A model generated the notes under the pieces. The model searched no databases and was not told where the DNA came from. It saw only the letters and a program-made list of their open reading frames with translations. Shown here one piece after another: positions 54,241 through 62,612 of a stretch of DNA of 64,000 nt. Origin of the DNA: Thermodesulfobium narugense DSM 14796 (GTDB taxonomy: Bacteria > Thermodesulfobiota > Thermodesulfobiia > Thermodesulfobiales > Thermodesulfobiaceae). Both the position numbers and the translations under genes were made by a program. How positions within the stretch are numbered: the first letter of the stretch is position 1; the number at the start of each line of letters is the position of its first letter. The stretch spans positions 1,819,001-1,883,000 of the forward strand of contig NC_015499.1 in the NCBI RefSeq assembly GCF_000212395.1, read 5' to 3'.

Positions 54241-55575
54241 TTAATCTTTTTGAGCAAAAAAGCTAAAAAGAAGATTTGTTATCGGTAAGATCCACAAAAG
54301 AAGTGCAAAGGGTATATAATATATTGGCTTAACCCCAAGTAAAATTGCGCATATTTGAGCCAGTAGATTCCAGGGAACAATTCCTGGAAAGACATGCGCG
54401 CTATCTGCAATAACTCTTGACAAAAGAGAGAGGCTAAACGACTTTTTCCATTCATTTCTTAATTGCTGTGCAGCAAGCATTATGGGCAAGGCTTGATTAC
54501 AAAAAAGCATTGAGGATATGAGATTGAGAACTATGACTCTAAAAACTGACTGATTATAGCTTTTAGGGTTTATGATTCTCTTTATAAAGGAGTCTAGAAG
54601 TCTACTCTTCTGAAGCAGTGAATTAAATGCAGAAGAGATACAAACAAGTGCTACCAAGGGTAACATAGAAAAAATACCGTTTAAGTGATTGAATGGCCAA
54701 ATGCTTATTCCATAAAAAATATATTGCATAAGATTAATGTTAAAACTTACACTACTTATAATGAGGGCAAATATAGATGAAAGAAGAAAAGAGAAAAAAA
54801 GTGGCACTTTCTTCATAAACAAAACAAGCAAGATTAAAATAGGAAGCAATTTAAAATAGGAAATTTTTGACAAATAATTAATATTTAAGTTAACTGAATT
54901 AATGGAAAGTTCAAAAAAAAGAGGCAAAACTAATGAATAAAAGATTAAAATTAAAATAACAGAAATTATCGTAGTAGGTAAAATTGCCATAAAGTGAGTT
55001 TTCACATCAACCCCCACACATATTGCAGTCAATCTAAGCGCAGAAGAAAAAACAGAAGTTCTATCCCCTAGCATTGCACCAGAAACTAGAGCACCTGCCA
55101 CCAAATAAGATGGGTAGTGTACACTATTTGAAAGCGCCATAATTGGAGCAGAAAGAATACACAAAGCACCAGTAATGCTTCCAACAATCAAAGAAAGAAT
55201 TGATGCAAATATAAACGAAAACAAAGCTAGATATCTTGGATTTAAGGTAGATATAAAAATATTTAGTATTTCGTTTAGAGTCCCAGACAGTGCGAATGAA
55301 GGAAGCATTATTCCAACACCTATAAGTATACCCACTACCTCTTTTACCATCAGTACCCCCTCTAATGAAACAAAAAGTAGTTGGATAAAGCCATTTTTTA
55401 AAGCTAAAAGGTAAACAAACAAAATACAATATGCAGGTATTAATCCTAAAAAGAGTGGTAAAGAAAAAAATATGCATGTGCCTATTCCAAAAAGGATGAA
55501 CAAAACCAGGGTAAGTAAGACAAATTCTGATCTATAATTATTGAGTGTTTTAAACATATAAATATTATAAATCAC
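54241..55575 (-). CDS. NhaC-like Na+/H+ antiporter-family transporter
   Basis: A 444-residue protein with about 11 membrane helices. The region GALVSGAMLGDRTSVFSSALRLTA (in parts GAMLGDRTSVFSSA) resembles the conserved loop of NhaC antiporters. The true substrate is unproven: NhaC family members exchange Na+/H+ or malate/lactate. The start GTG (55575) has no visible ribosome binding site and the ATG at 55557 is an alternative. Its 5' end lies only 27 nt from the divergent bioA. Confidence 0.78.
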   Translation of the reverse strand: MIYNIYMFKTLNNYRSEFVLLTLVLFILFGIGTCIFFSLPLFLGLIPAYCILFVYLLALKNGFIQLLFVSLEGVLMVKEVVGILIGVGIMLPSFALSGTLNEILNIFISTLNPRYLALFSFIFASILSLIVGSITGALCILSAPIMALSNSVHYPSYLVAGALVSGAMLGDRTSVFSSALRLTAICVGVDVKTHFMAILPTTIISVILILIFYSLVLPLFFELSINSVNLNINYLSKISYFKLLPILILLVLFMKKVPLFFSFLLSSIFALIISSVSFNINLMQYIFYGISIWPFNHLNGIFSMLPLVALVCISSAFNSLLQKSRLLDSFIKRIINPKSYNQSVFRVIVLNLISSMLFCNQALPIMLAAQQLRNEWKKSFSLSLLSRVIADSAHVFPGIVPWNLLAQICAILLGVKPIYYIPFALLLWILPITNLLFSFFAQKD

Positions 55576-55602
55576 TACAATAATTATGCTTTAGGAGGTA
55601 TT

Positions 55603-56928
55603 TTGTTGATACAAATTTGGCATCCTTGTACACAGATGAAAGACCACGAAAAATATCCATTAATAAAGATAAAAAACGCAAAGGGGGTGTATCTTTACGA
55701 CTTTGAAGGTAATTCTTACATTGACGGAATATCCTCCTGGTGGGTAAACCTCTTTGGACATTCCAATGAAAGATTAAACAGAGCTATTTCTAATCAGATT
55801 GCTTCACTTGAGCAAGTAATTTTTGCCGGCTTTACACACGAACGAGCTTTAGAACTAGCAAAGCTTCTTTCAGAAGTTGTGCCGGACAATCTTTCTAGAA
55901 TGTTTTTTGCAGAAATTGGTTCAAGTGCAGTAGAAATTTCACTTAAGATGAGCTTTCACTACTTTCAAAACATAGGTCAAAGAAAAAGAAAAAAATTTGT
56001 ATCATTAAAAAATGGTTATCACGGCGAAACTATAGGCGCGCTTTCTGTTAGCGGTGAAGATTTATACAAAAAGGCTTATAAAAATATTTTGCCAAAAAAT
56101 ATTGTTTCCCCTTCTCCAGATTGTTATAGGTGTAAATTCGGATATTCAAGAGAGACCTGCAATACAGAATGCTTTTCAGATATCGAAAAAATATTGATGT
56201 CAAACAGCGAAAAGATATGCGCTGTAATAGTTGAGCCTCTAGTACAATTTGCAGGCGGTTTCAAAATTTATCCCGCTGAATACTTGGTAAAATTAAGAAA
56301 TCTTACCTCAGAACTTGGAATTCATTTAATCCTTGACGAAATTGCAACTGGCTTTGGAAGAACAGGTAAGATGTTTGCGTGTGAATGGGCAAATGTTAAA
56401 CCGGATTTTATGTGCCTTTCAAAAGGAATAACAAGCGGCTATCTACCTCTTTCAGTAGTGCTTACAACCGAAGAAGTTTATAAAGCTTTTTATGATGATT
56501 ATATAACTCTTAAAGCCTTCCTACACAGTCACAGCTATAATGGCAATGCCATATCCTCTGCTGTAGCTGTTGAAACCTTAAAAATATTTAAAGAAGAGAA
56601 TGTCCTAGAGAAAAACAAAGAAAAGTACAAATATATGAGAAGCCTTATAGAAGATAAATTTTGTGAATTAAGTCATGTAGGAGAAATTAGACATATTGGA
56701 TTTATTAGCGCTGTTGAAATTGTAGAAAATAAAAAAACAAAAAAGCCCTTTAATTGGAAAAGAAGAATTGGATTTAATATCTACAGAGAAGCGCTTAAGA
56801 GAGGCGCCTTACTTAGAAACTTAGGAGATATAATTTACTTTCTTCCACCATATATAATAGAGCCGCATCAAATTGAAGCCTTGGTTGAGGCGGCACACCA
56901 ATCATATTTGGAGGTATTAAATAGATGA
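55603..56928 (+). CDS. bioA: Adenosylmethionine-8-amino-7-oxononanoate aminotransferase
   Basis: Transfers an amino group from SAM to KAPA to give DAPA in biotin synthesis. The 441-residue class III aminotransferase shows GEIGSSAVEISLK-like FAEIGSSAVEISLK, LDEIATGFGRTG (Asp245) and the PLP Lys274 (LSKGITSGY). A four-Cys insert (174, 177, 186, 190) matches a feature I recall in Bacillus-type BioA. The start is TTG (55603), with AGGAGG 5 nt upstream; a second TTG at 55606 is possible. It overlaps bioD by 4 nt. Confidence 0.95.
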   Translation: MLIQIWHPCTQMKDHEKYPLIKIKNAKGVYLYDFEGNSYIDGISSWWVNLFGHSNERLNRAISNQIASLEQVIFAGFTHERALELAKLLSEVVPDNLSRMFFAEIGSSAVEISLKMSFHYFQNIGQRKRKKFVSLKNGYHGETIGALSVSGEDLYKKAYKNILPKNIVSPSPDCYRCKFGYSRETCNTECFSDIEKILMSNSEKICAVIVEPLVQFAGGFKIYPAEYLVKLRNLTSELGIHLILDEIATGFGRTGKMFACEWANVKPDFMCLSKGITSGYLPLSVVLTTEEVYKAFYDDYITLKAFLHSHSYNGNAISSAVAVETLKIFKEENVLEKNKEKYKYMRSLIEDKFCELSHVGEIRHIGFISAVEIVENKKTKKPFNWKRRIGFNIYREALKRGALLRNLGDIIYFLPPYIIEPHQIEALVEAAHQSYLEVLNR

Positions 56929-57491
56929 TTTTTTTTATAAGCGCTACAGATACTGGAGTAGGCAAAACTTATTTTTCCTATCTCCTAGCAAAAAAATTTT
57001 TAAGTGAGGGAAAGAAAACAAAATATATTAAACTAGTTCAAACTGGTTACCCCGAAGATGATGACAGTGCCTTTGTGTCAAAATCAAAAGCTGAAGCAAA
57101 AACATTGTATTTTGGAAAAGAACCCCTAGCTCCATATTTCATCTTTAAAAATTTTCCAGTAGATGAAGCAATATCTCGACTCAAAAGCGAGGAAGTTGAT
57201 TATACAATTGTAGAAGGCTCTGGCGGCTTACTAGTGCCTTTAGACAAAAATAACTTTATAGTTGATATACCAAAAAGAATGAACCTAAGAACTATTGTAG
57301 TTGTGCCAAACAAACTTGGATGTATAAACCAAACGTTACTAAACTTATATTATTGTGAAAAAGAAGGCATAAATTTATATGGTTTTGCGCTAAACGACTT
57401 TTTTATGACAACATTTGACAATTTTGATGTTTTAGAAAAACTTACTCGCAAAATCAAGTATAGATTTAAAGATGACATAATAACAATATAA
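56925..57491 (+). CDS. bioD: Dethiobiotin synthetase
   Basis: Closes the ureido ring of dethiobiotin with ATP and CO2. The 188-residue P-loop protein has ATDTGVGKTYFS (7-18) and the VEGSGGLLVPL segment. It starts 4 nt before the bioA stop (ATGA), and a PNPOx-like gene follows 11 nt later. Confidence 0.95.
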   Translation: MIFFISATDTGVGKTYFSYLLAKKFLSEGKKTKYIKLVQTGYPEDDDSAFVSKSKAEAKTLYFGKEPLAPYFIFKNFPVDEAISRLKSEEVDYTIVEGSGGLLVPLDKNNFIVDIPKRMNLRTIVVVPNKLGCINQTLLNLYYCEKEGINLYGFALNDFFMTTFDNFDVLEKLTRKIKYRFKDDIITI

Positions 57492-57502
57492 ATGGGAAAA
57501 AG

Positions 57503-58126
57503 ATGAGAAGAAAGGAATTTTTAATCTCAGACTCTGTAGAAATACACAATTTATTAAATAAAATAGAATATGGGGTTTTGTCTTTAGTTGATTTGAACAA
57601 TAAGCCGTATTCAGTAGCTTTAAGCTTCCTTTATTCTGAAAATAATATTTTCTTTCATAGTGCAACAAAAGGGAAAAAGGTTGATATCATAAGGAAAAAT
57701 CCACTAGGTTGTTTTTTAGCAGTAAAACCCTATTCTTTTTTGCCGTCTTATTTTAAAAATGAAAAAAAAGCATGCTTTGCAGGTCAATTATATGCCTCAA
57801 TTTATTTAGAGGGCGAAATAAATGAAATAGAAAATAGTCTCAAAAAATGTGAGTATCTAAATCTCTTAATGAAAAAGTATCAGCCCGAAGGACGCTTTGA
57901 CCCTATTACTATAGAAGATATAAAATACTTAAAGGTCATAGAAAATGTATTGTTATTTAAGCTAAAAGTTTCTTTTATCAGCGCTAAATTTAAGTTTGAT
58001 CAACACAGAAGCTATTTAGATAACAAAAATCTAATTGAAAAATTAAAAACAAGAGGTACAAAAATCGACTTAGAAACTGTAAAAATGATAGAAAAGTTTT
58101 CGTTAAACAATTCTGATCATTTATAA
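57503..58126 (+). CDS. Pyridoxamine 5'-phosphate oxidase-like flavin protein
   Basis: A 207-residue split-barrel FMN-binding protein of the NimA/PNPOx-like group. Signatures are YGVLSLVDLNNKPYSVALSF (residues 24-43) and FHSATKGKKVDIIRKNP. The substrate is unknown; it sits directly behind bioAD, 11 nt away, and converges on bioC with 10 nt overlap. A biotin role is only suggested by location. Confidence 0.82.
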   Translation: MRRKEFLISDSVEIHNLLNKIEYGVLSLVDLNNKPYSVALSFLYSENNIFFHSATKGKKVDIIRKNPLGCFLAVKPYSFLPSYFKNEKKACFAGQLYASIYLEGEINEIENSLKKCEYLNLLMKKYQPEGRFDPITIEDIKYLKVIENVLLFKLKVSFISAKFKFDQHRSYLDNKNLIEKLKTRGTKIDLETVKMIEKFSLNNSDHL

Positions 58127-58884
58127 AAACCAGCAATAAGATAACTGTAAGTTGTGTATATTCTATCTTTAGTCTTAAAATTTTTTTCATAAAAATCACA
58201 AAATTTTTTAAATTTTTCTTTAGGGCAAAGTGAATTAAAATTTGTAAATCTTGCACCAGAAGCCTTATGAAATCTTAGAAATTCAATCGGATTTTGAAAG
58301 TATAGCTTTTTGGTGCAAACGTATTTATAAATCAAATTTAAATCTTTGAAAATATCTAGGTAAAACCTTTCATCTTTAAGTTTCAATGTAGAACCAAAAC
58401 CAGAAAAAATGCTTGTTAGTTGCATTTCTTTAAAAGTGGGTTCAATAAAAACTCCAAAATGTATCTGACCCATATCTTTCAAAAGATATATAAACTTTTT
58501 CAAAGTTTTTTCAGGGTAAAGAAGCCACTGTATAGAGGAAGAAGATAAAATCAAGTCAAATTGTTTCCCAGAGAAGTCGTAATTTTCTACATCATCAGTT
58601 ATAAAATCAAAGCCATTTCGATTCTTAAGTTTGCTTTTCAGTCTATTTAAGGCTTTATCTGAAATATCAATACATGTGTAATTATTGAAGCCAATAGTTA
58701 CACATTGAGTCAAATGTCCTGTTCCAGCGCCAACTTCTAAAACGCTCTCAAAATATTCTGATCCAATATTTAGCGAGATTAAATGTGCTATCTCCTTTTG
58801 TATAGGAGTATGGCTTTCATAAAGAATAGCTCTATCAAATGAATTCTTGGTAAAATTTTTTATAGATTGCATTTTCTGGATCAT
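58117..58884 (-). CDS. bioC: Malonyl-ACP O-methyltransferase BioC
   Basis: Methylates malonyl-ACP to start pimelate synthesis. The 255-residue protein has the typical NFTKNSFDRAILYESHTPIQ start and SAM motif VLEVGAGTGHLT (48-59). Its ATG overlaps the end of the bioG fragment as ATGA. A second in-frame ATG at 58872 (MQSIKNF) is possible. It depends on the BioG-type esterase whose gene is split next door. Confidence 0.9.
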   Translation of the reverse strand: MIQKMQSIKNFTKNSFDRAILYESHTPIQKEIAHLISLNIGSEYFESVLEVGAGTGHLTQCVTIGFNNYTCIDISDKALNRLKSKLKNRNGFDFITDDVENYDFSGKQFDLILSSSSIQWLLYPEKTLKKFIYLLKDMGQIHFGVFIEPTFKEMQLTSIFSGFGSTLKLKDERFYLDIFKDLNLIYKYVCTKKLYFQNPIEFLRFHKASGARFTNFNSLCPKEKFKKFCDFYEKNFKTKDRIYTTYSYLIAGFYK

Positions 58885-59047
58885 ATATTTTCAAAAATAA
58901 TCTTTTCTAAAATTTTCTCTTCAACGTAGTGATTTGAATATATCTTAATAAGTCCTCCAGAAATCTTTTTGTGAACGTCCATAAAGGCCTTAAGGGGCAA
59001 GATTTTATCATTTGTTAAAGCTATAGTCAATATATTTTTCTTATGGG
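58881..59047 (-). pseudogene. bioG 3' fragment, cut by IS
   Basis: The C-terminal part of the BioG-like esterase: LTIALTNDKILPLKAF ... SGGLIKIYSNHYVEE. It holds the likely catalytic His (SNHYVEE). It lies downstream of the IS, and the frame joins the 5' fragment exactly when the IS and one target copy are removed. A 63-codon ORF starting from a GTG inside the IS (59072) could read it, but this is not a native start. Confidence 0.85.
59031..59047. repeat. Left 17-bp target site duplication of the IS
   Basis: TATATTTTTCTTATGGG, identical to 60524-60540 and directly at the left IS end. It is part of bioG codons (HKKNI). Confidence 0.93.
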
Positions 59048-59072
59048 TGTCAAGGGACACTGATTTTGTCAC
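59048..59072. repeat. Left terminal inverted repeat of the IS
   Basis: Starts TGTCAAGGGACACTG and matches the right end reversed at 21 of 25 positions. It contains the 17-bp unit GACACTGATTTTGTCAC (59056-59072), which occurs again at 59092-59108. Confidence 0.85.
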
Positions 59073-59084
59073 TACAAAAGTAAA

Positions 59085-60470
59085 TTAATGAGACACTGAT
59101 TTTGTCACCCCTCTTTTATCAAATAATGATGAATTGTCATTGCTATTTGAATTTGAATTAGAACTTGAATTAGAATTTGAATTAGGTCTTTTAAACTTGT
59201 TGATAACCATATGACGCCAGGGGTGGTCTGCAGCAGGTATATAAGGTTTTTTGGTTGAAGTGTTTTTAGAGCCATTCTTTACTTTTTCTTTAGGTGGTAT
59301 GAGTAATTCTTGTAGTAAGTAATATTTATCAGCGTATAATGCGCTGAATGATCCATCTAGATGAGTTAGAACTTTTACTGTACTTTTAGGAGTTAAAGGT
59401 ATTACCTTGCCATTAGAATCTACTAATTGATAGATATGACCCAGGTAAGATATATAAGAGCCGTGAGATGCCTTGCGTTCTTGATGCCATGACAGAATCT
59501 CTTCTAGTTTGTCTAATGAAGGGCAAGGGCTATAAGTTAACTTGGGGTTATCTGGAACAACAGCGAACCTTTGATTAAACCTTTTAATAAAGTCTGGTAG
59601 AAATTCATTTGCTGCTTCAATAGTAGATATACCTGCCATACGCAGTTCAATTGTTAGTCTCTTTTGTAATGTGCCCCAAAGACGTTCAATACGTCCTTTG
59701 GCCTGTGGAGAACGAGCGGGTATATGTCTAATCCCTAATTCTGAAATAGCTCTGCCAAACTGAGTTAAGGGAACAGTTTGCCCAGATAATTCTTCTGAAA
59801 TTGATAACTTATCCTCTTTAGGTGAAAAGAAAATGGTATGACGATCACTGTATATGCTTTTAGGTATTCCAAAGTTCTGTGCTACTTGTTGAATAAGTTT
59901 TAAGTAACCAAAAAGACATTCATGAAGTTCAAAATGTAATCCCTGAACCTTACTAGTAGCATCATCAATAGAACCGTGCAAAGAAAGCATTGGTCCTCTA
60001 TCTTCAAGCCATTCAAAAGGACTGGCGTCTATTTGAGAAAGTAGACCTTCCTGAGGTAAACGTTTACGTGACCTCTTAAGCTTAGATGACCTGTGCGTAT
60101 GACTTAATGGAATATTATTTTTCTTTAAGATACGATTTACTGTCTTGGATGAAACATCTATGTTATAAAACTCTTCAAGTATTTCAGCTATTTGCTGACA
60201 ACTGGCATTGTGAAGACTATCCTGAGCTAATTTAACAATCCTTTCTCTAGTTTCTTTAGGTATTCTCTGTTTTGATTCTCTGCCTCTATTTTTGTGAACC
60301 AGACCAGTAACGCCTTCTGTTTTCACCCTCTCCTTCAAACGAATAATTTGACGTTTACTTAAGCCTAAAACTTCAGCTGCCTGTCTATTAGTGATATTGC
60401 CTTCAATTGCTTGTTCAATTACAAAAACTCTGCGTGATTCCTTAACACTCAAAAATATCTCTCCCATCAT
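59085..60470 (-). CDS. ISNCY-family DDE transposase
   Basis: A 461-residue transposase. An N-terminal helix-turn-helix (about 24-55, ITNRQAAEVLGLSKRQIIRL) and a second HTH region (85-125) bind the ends. The catalytic triad is Asp148 (QIDASPFEWLEDRG), Asp209 (YSDRHTIFF) and Glu262 (GRIERLWGTL). A Ser/Asn-rich low-complexity stretch (about 435-452) lies near the end, and the last residues are encoded by the inner left repeat. The start is the first ATG (60470); a TTG at residue 7 has a better ribosome binding site. Confidence 0.93.
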   Translation of the reverse strand: MMGEIFLSVKESRRVFVIEQAIEGNITNRQAAEVLGLSKRQIIRLKERVKTEGVTGLVHKNRGRESKQRIPKETRERIVKLAQDSLHNASCQQIAEILEEFYNIDVSSKTVNRILKKNNIPLSHTHRSSKLKRSRKRLPQEGLLSQIDASPFEWLEDRGPMLSLHGSIDDATSKVQGLHFELHECLFGYLKLIQQVAQNFGIPKSIYSDRHTIFFSPKEDKLSISEELSGQTVPLTQFGRAISELGIRHIPARSPQAKGRIERLWGTLQKRLTIELRMAGISTIEAANEFLPDFIKRFNQRFAVVPDNPKLTYSPCPSLDKLEEILSWHQERKASHGSYISYLGHIYQLVDSNGKVIPLTPKSTVKVLTHLDGSFSALYADKYYLLQELLIPPKEKVKNGSKNTSTKKPYIPAADHPWRHMVINKFKRPNSNSNSSSNSNSNSNDNSSLFDKRGVTKSVSH

Positions 60471-60498
60471 AGTGACATTATTACTGTCTTCTTAAGGG

Positions 60499-60523
60499 GT
60501 GACAATATCACTGTCCGTTAACA
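60499..60523. repeat. Right terminal inverted repeat of the IS
   Basis: Ends ACGGTTAACA-like (plus strand CCGTTAACA). It includes the unit GTGACAATATCACTGTC, and a further related copy is at 60472-60488. Confidence 0.85.
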
Positions 60524-60958
60524 TATATTTTTCTTATGGGGGTATTCTTTAAAACTGTTTCTCTCTTTAAGAAATATTAAACCATCTTTAAGAGAACTGC
60601 TTATTTTTGTTTTTATATCCATTTTAATGCCTATTCTAGTCCAAAAGTCGCTAATACACCTTTTTTTATTTTCTTCAAAAGCTCGAATCATAAGATTTAC
60701 AATTCTTTCATTAACGTAATCAGTAAAATTCAAAAAGGGCGCTATGAGAATTATTTTTTTTGCATTTAATTTATCAATATCTCTTAAGATTAAGTTCGCT
60801 CCCAAAGACCACCCTACAATCATATCCTCTTCGCGCTTTATCTCATCTAAGTACCAATCCAAAAAATTATAATCTTGAAAAGGAACAATGAATTTAGACC
60901 TTTTAGATATTTCAGGATATATTTCGCTAAAACCGCTCCAACCAGATAAAAATATCAA
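60518..60958 (-). pseudogene. bioG: bioG 5' fragment (pimeloyl-ACP methyl ester esterase), cut by IS
   Basis: The N-terminal 145 residues of a BioG/DUF452-like alpha/beta hydrolase, which demethylates pimeloyl-ACP methyl ester. The nucleophile Ser51 is in GWSLGA (49-54). After residue 145 the frame enters the IS and stops at 60518. The native gene would have 194 residues. It overlaps bioF by 4 nt, and originally overlapped bioC by 4 nt, making bioF-bioG-bioC. The lost C-terminus holds the likely catalytic His, so the product should be inactive. Confidence 0.86.
60524..60540. repeat. Right 17-bp target site duplication of the IS
   Basis: TATATTTTTCTTATGGG, identical to 59031-59047. The direct distance between the copies is 1493 nt. 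Confidence 0.93.
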
Positions 60959-62106
60959 ATTTTGCCTGCCAGTGAAGTAAATGCTTGCTTTATAAGTTTA
61001 ACTTCATCTAAGTTTAGATCGGATCTGAGAGAAATTCTAAGTCTTGCAAAATTTGTTGGTACAGTTGGCTCTCTTATCGCTGCTACAAACAAGCCCATAT
61101 CAAACAACATTTCTTGGGCTCTCAAAGTCTTCTCGCTATCGCCCAAAACTATAGGAATAATTTGGGAAGACGAGTTTAGTGTTTCAAAACCCAAAGATTT
61201 TAAATAATTTCTAACATCATCAGATATCTGAAGAAGCACTGCCCCACAAGATGGGTTTTCTCTGATAAATTTTAATGCCGCAAGATTGGCAGCTATAACA
61301 GATGGGGGGAGAGCAGTAGTATATATGAGAGATCTTGCAAAATTAATAAGATATTCTATAGTAACTTTATCCCCAGATAAGTATCCACCTAAACTTCCAA
61401 GCGCCTTTGAAAAGGTTCCTACATTAAGATGAACGTCATTCTCCAAAGAATATTCATGTGCCAAACCTCTTCCATTCCCAAATATTCCAGTAGCATGTGC
61501 TTCATCTAAAATCAGGAAAGCATCGTATTCTTTTGAAAGCTTAACCAAATTAACTAAATCACATTTGTCTCCGTCCATACTAAATACGCTTTCTGTAACA
61601 ATTACTTTCTGATTATTTGAACTCTTTAGCATTTTCTCCAGGTGATCTAAATCATTATGTTTAAACCTGTGAAACCTTGCTCCTATAAGAATAGCACCAT
61701 CTATCAAGCTTGCATGGCAAAGTCTATCCATAAAGATGTCACAATTCTTTGCGATGGATAAAGCCGCAAGATTTGCGCAATATCCGCTGTTTAACACTAA
61801 AGAGTTTTGTTTATTTTTAAAATCAGAGATCTCTCTTTCAAGTTCATCATATAAAATGTTGTTACCTGTGATAAGCCTTGAAGAAGAGGCCCCTGTACCA
61901 AACCTTTTTATCCCTTCAATTGACATATTTTTTATTACTTTGTTATTTGTTAAGCCCAAATAGTTATTAGACGCAAGATTAAGAAGTTTTTTGCCATCTA
62001 TAGTTATATATTTTTCGGCGCCATTTGAAATAGATCTTATAGATCTAAAGTTAAAGTTCGACCTTAGATCAAAGAGTTTGTTTTCAAGAACCTTTAAAAA
62101 CTCCAT
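60955..62106 (-). CDS. bioF: 8-amino-7-oxononanoate synthase
   Basis: Joins pimeloyl-ACP and alanine to form KAPA. The 383-residue alpha-oxoamine synthase shows LNLASNNYLGL (41-51), ILDEAHATGIFG and the PLP-Lys segment TFSKALGSLGG. It overlaps the bioG start by 4 nt. Together with bioA, bioD and bioC, only bioB is missing from this window. Confidence 0.95.
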   Translation of the reverse strand: MEFLKVLENKLFDLRSNFNFRSIRSISNGAEKYITIDGKKLLNLASNNYLGLTNNKVIKNMSIEGIKRFGTGASSSRLITGNNILYDELEREISDFKNKQNSLVLNSGYCANLAALSIAKNCDIFMDRLCHASLIDGAILIGARFHRFKHNDLDHLEKMLKSSNNQKVIVTESVFSMDGDKCDLVNLVKLSKEYDAFLILDEAHATGIFGNGRGLAHEYSLENDVHLNVGTFSKALGSLGGYLSGDKVTIEYLINFARSLIYTTALPPSVIAANLAALKFIRENPSCGAVLLQISDDVRNYLKSLGFETLNSSSQIIPIVLGDSEKTLRAQEMLFDMGLFVAAIREPTVPTNFARLRISLRSDLNLDEVKLIKQAFTSLAGKI

Positions 62107-62109
62107 ATG

Positions 62110-62568
62110 TCATTCTAAATTTTCATATATGTCTTTATCAATTACCCTTTCATAGTCTAACACTTCATCCTCTTCGAAGAAGATCTTGATTTCTCTCTCA
62201 GCTGAATATACTGAGTCAGAACCGTGTATCACATTTCTGCCCAAATCCATCGCAAAATCTCCTCTTATTGTGCCTGGAGCAGCATCTCGAGGATTTGTTG
62301 TTCCCATCATAGTTCTTACCACAGTAACCGCATCTTTTCCTTCTAACACTATAGCTACTATTGGACCAGAAGTAATAAAAGAAACAAGGTTGTCAAAAAA
62401 TGGCTTTTTCTTATGCTCTGCGTAGTGTTCCATCGCCTTTTCTTTAGAAAGCTGCATAAGTTTAAGACCAACTATCTTTAATCCCTTATCCTCAAATCTT
62501 GAAAGTATCTTGCTTGTAAGCTGCCTCTTTACGGCGTCAGGCTTAATTAATACTAAAGTTCTTTCCAA
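62110..62568 (-). CDS. ndk: Nucleoside diphosphate kinase
   Basis: Equalises nucleoside triphosphates by a phospho-His. The 152-residue protein has the active-site His115 in NVIHGSD and the N-terminal RTLVLIKPDAVKR. The start is TTG (62568), with AGGAGG about 8 nt upstream. It ends 3 nt before bioF on the same strand. Confidence 0.97.
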   Translation of the reverse strand: MERTLVLIKPDAVKRQLTSKILSRFEDKGLKIVGLKLMQLSKEKAMEHYAEHKKKPFFDNLVSFITSGPIVAIVLEGKDAVTVVRTMMGTTNPRDAAPGTIRGDFAMDLGRNVIHGSDSVYSAEREIKIFFEEDEVLDYERVIDKDIYENLE

Positions 62569-62612
62569 ATATTTTTCCTCCTTAAGAAATTAAATTTTAA
62601 AATTATTACAAG

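Larger units (their letters stand above)
59048..60523 (-). mobile_element. ISNCY/IS1202-like insertion sequence, 1476 bp
   Basis: A complete insertion sequence. The ends are 25-bp imperfect inverted repeats (59048-59072 and 60499-60523, 21 of 25 matching), beginning TGT. A perfect 17-bp duplication (59031-59047 and 60524-60540) borders it. The single ORF is a DDE transposase. The ISNCY/IS1202 group makes unusually long duplications, which fits. It splits bioG and is recent, as the duplicates and frame are undamaged. Confidence 0.94.

Noticed and set aside
58881-59072. 63-aa ORF as a gene
   Set aside because: Its first nine codons come from the IS end; the rest is the bioG C-terminus.
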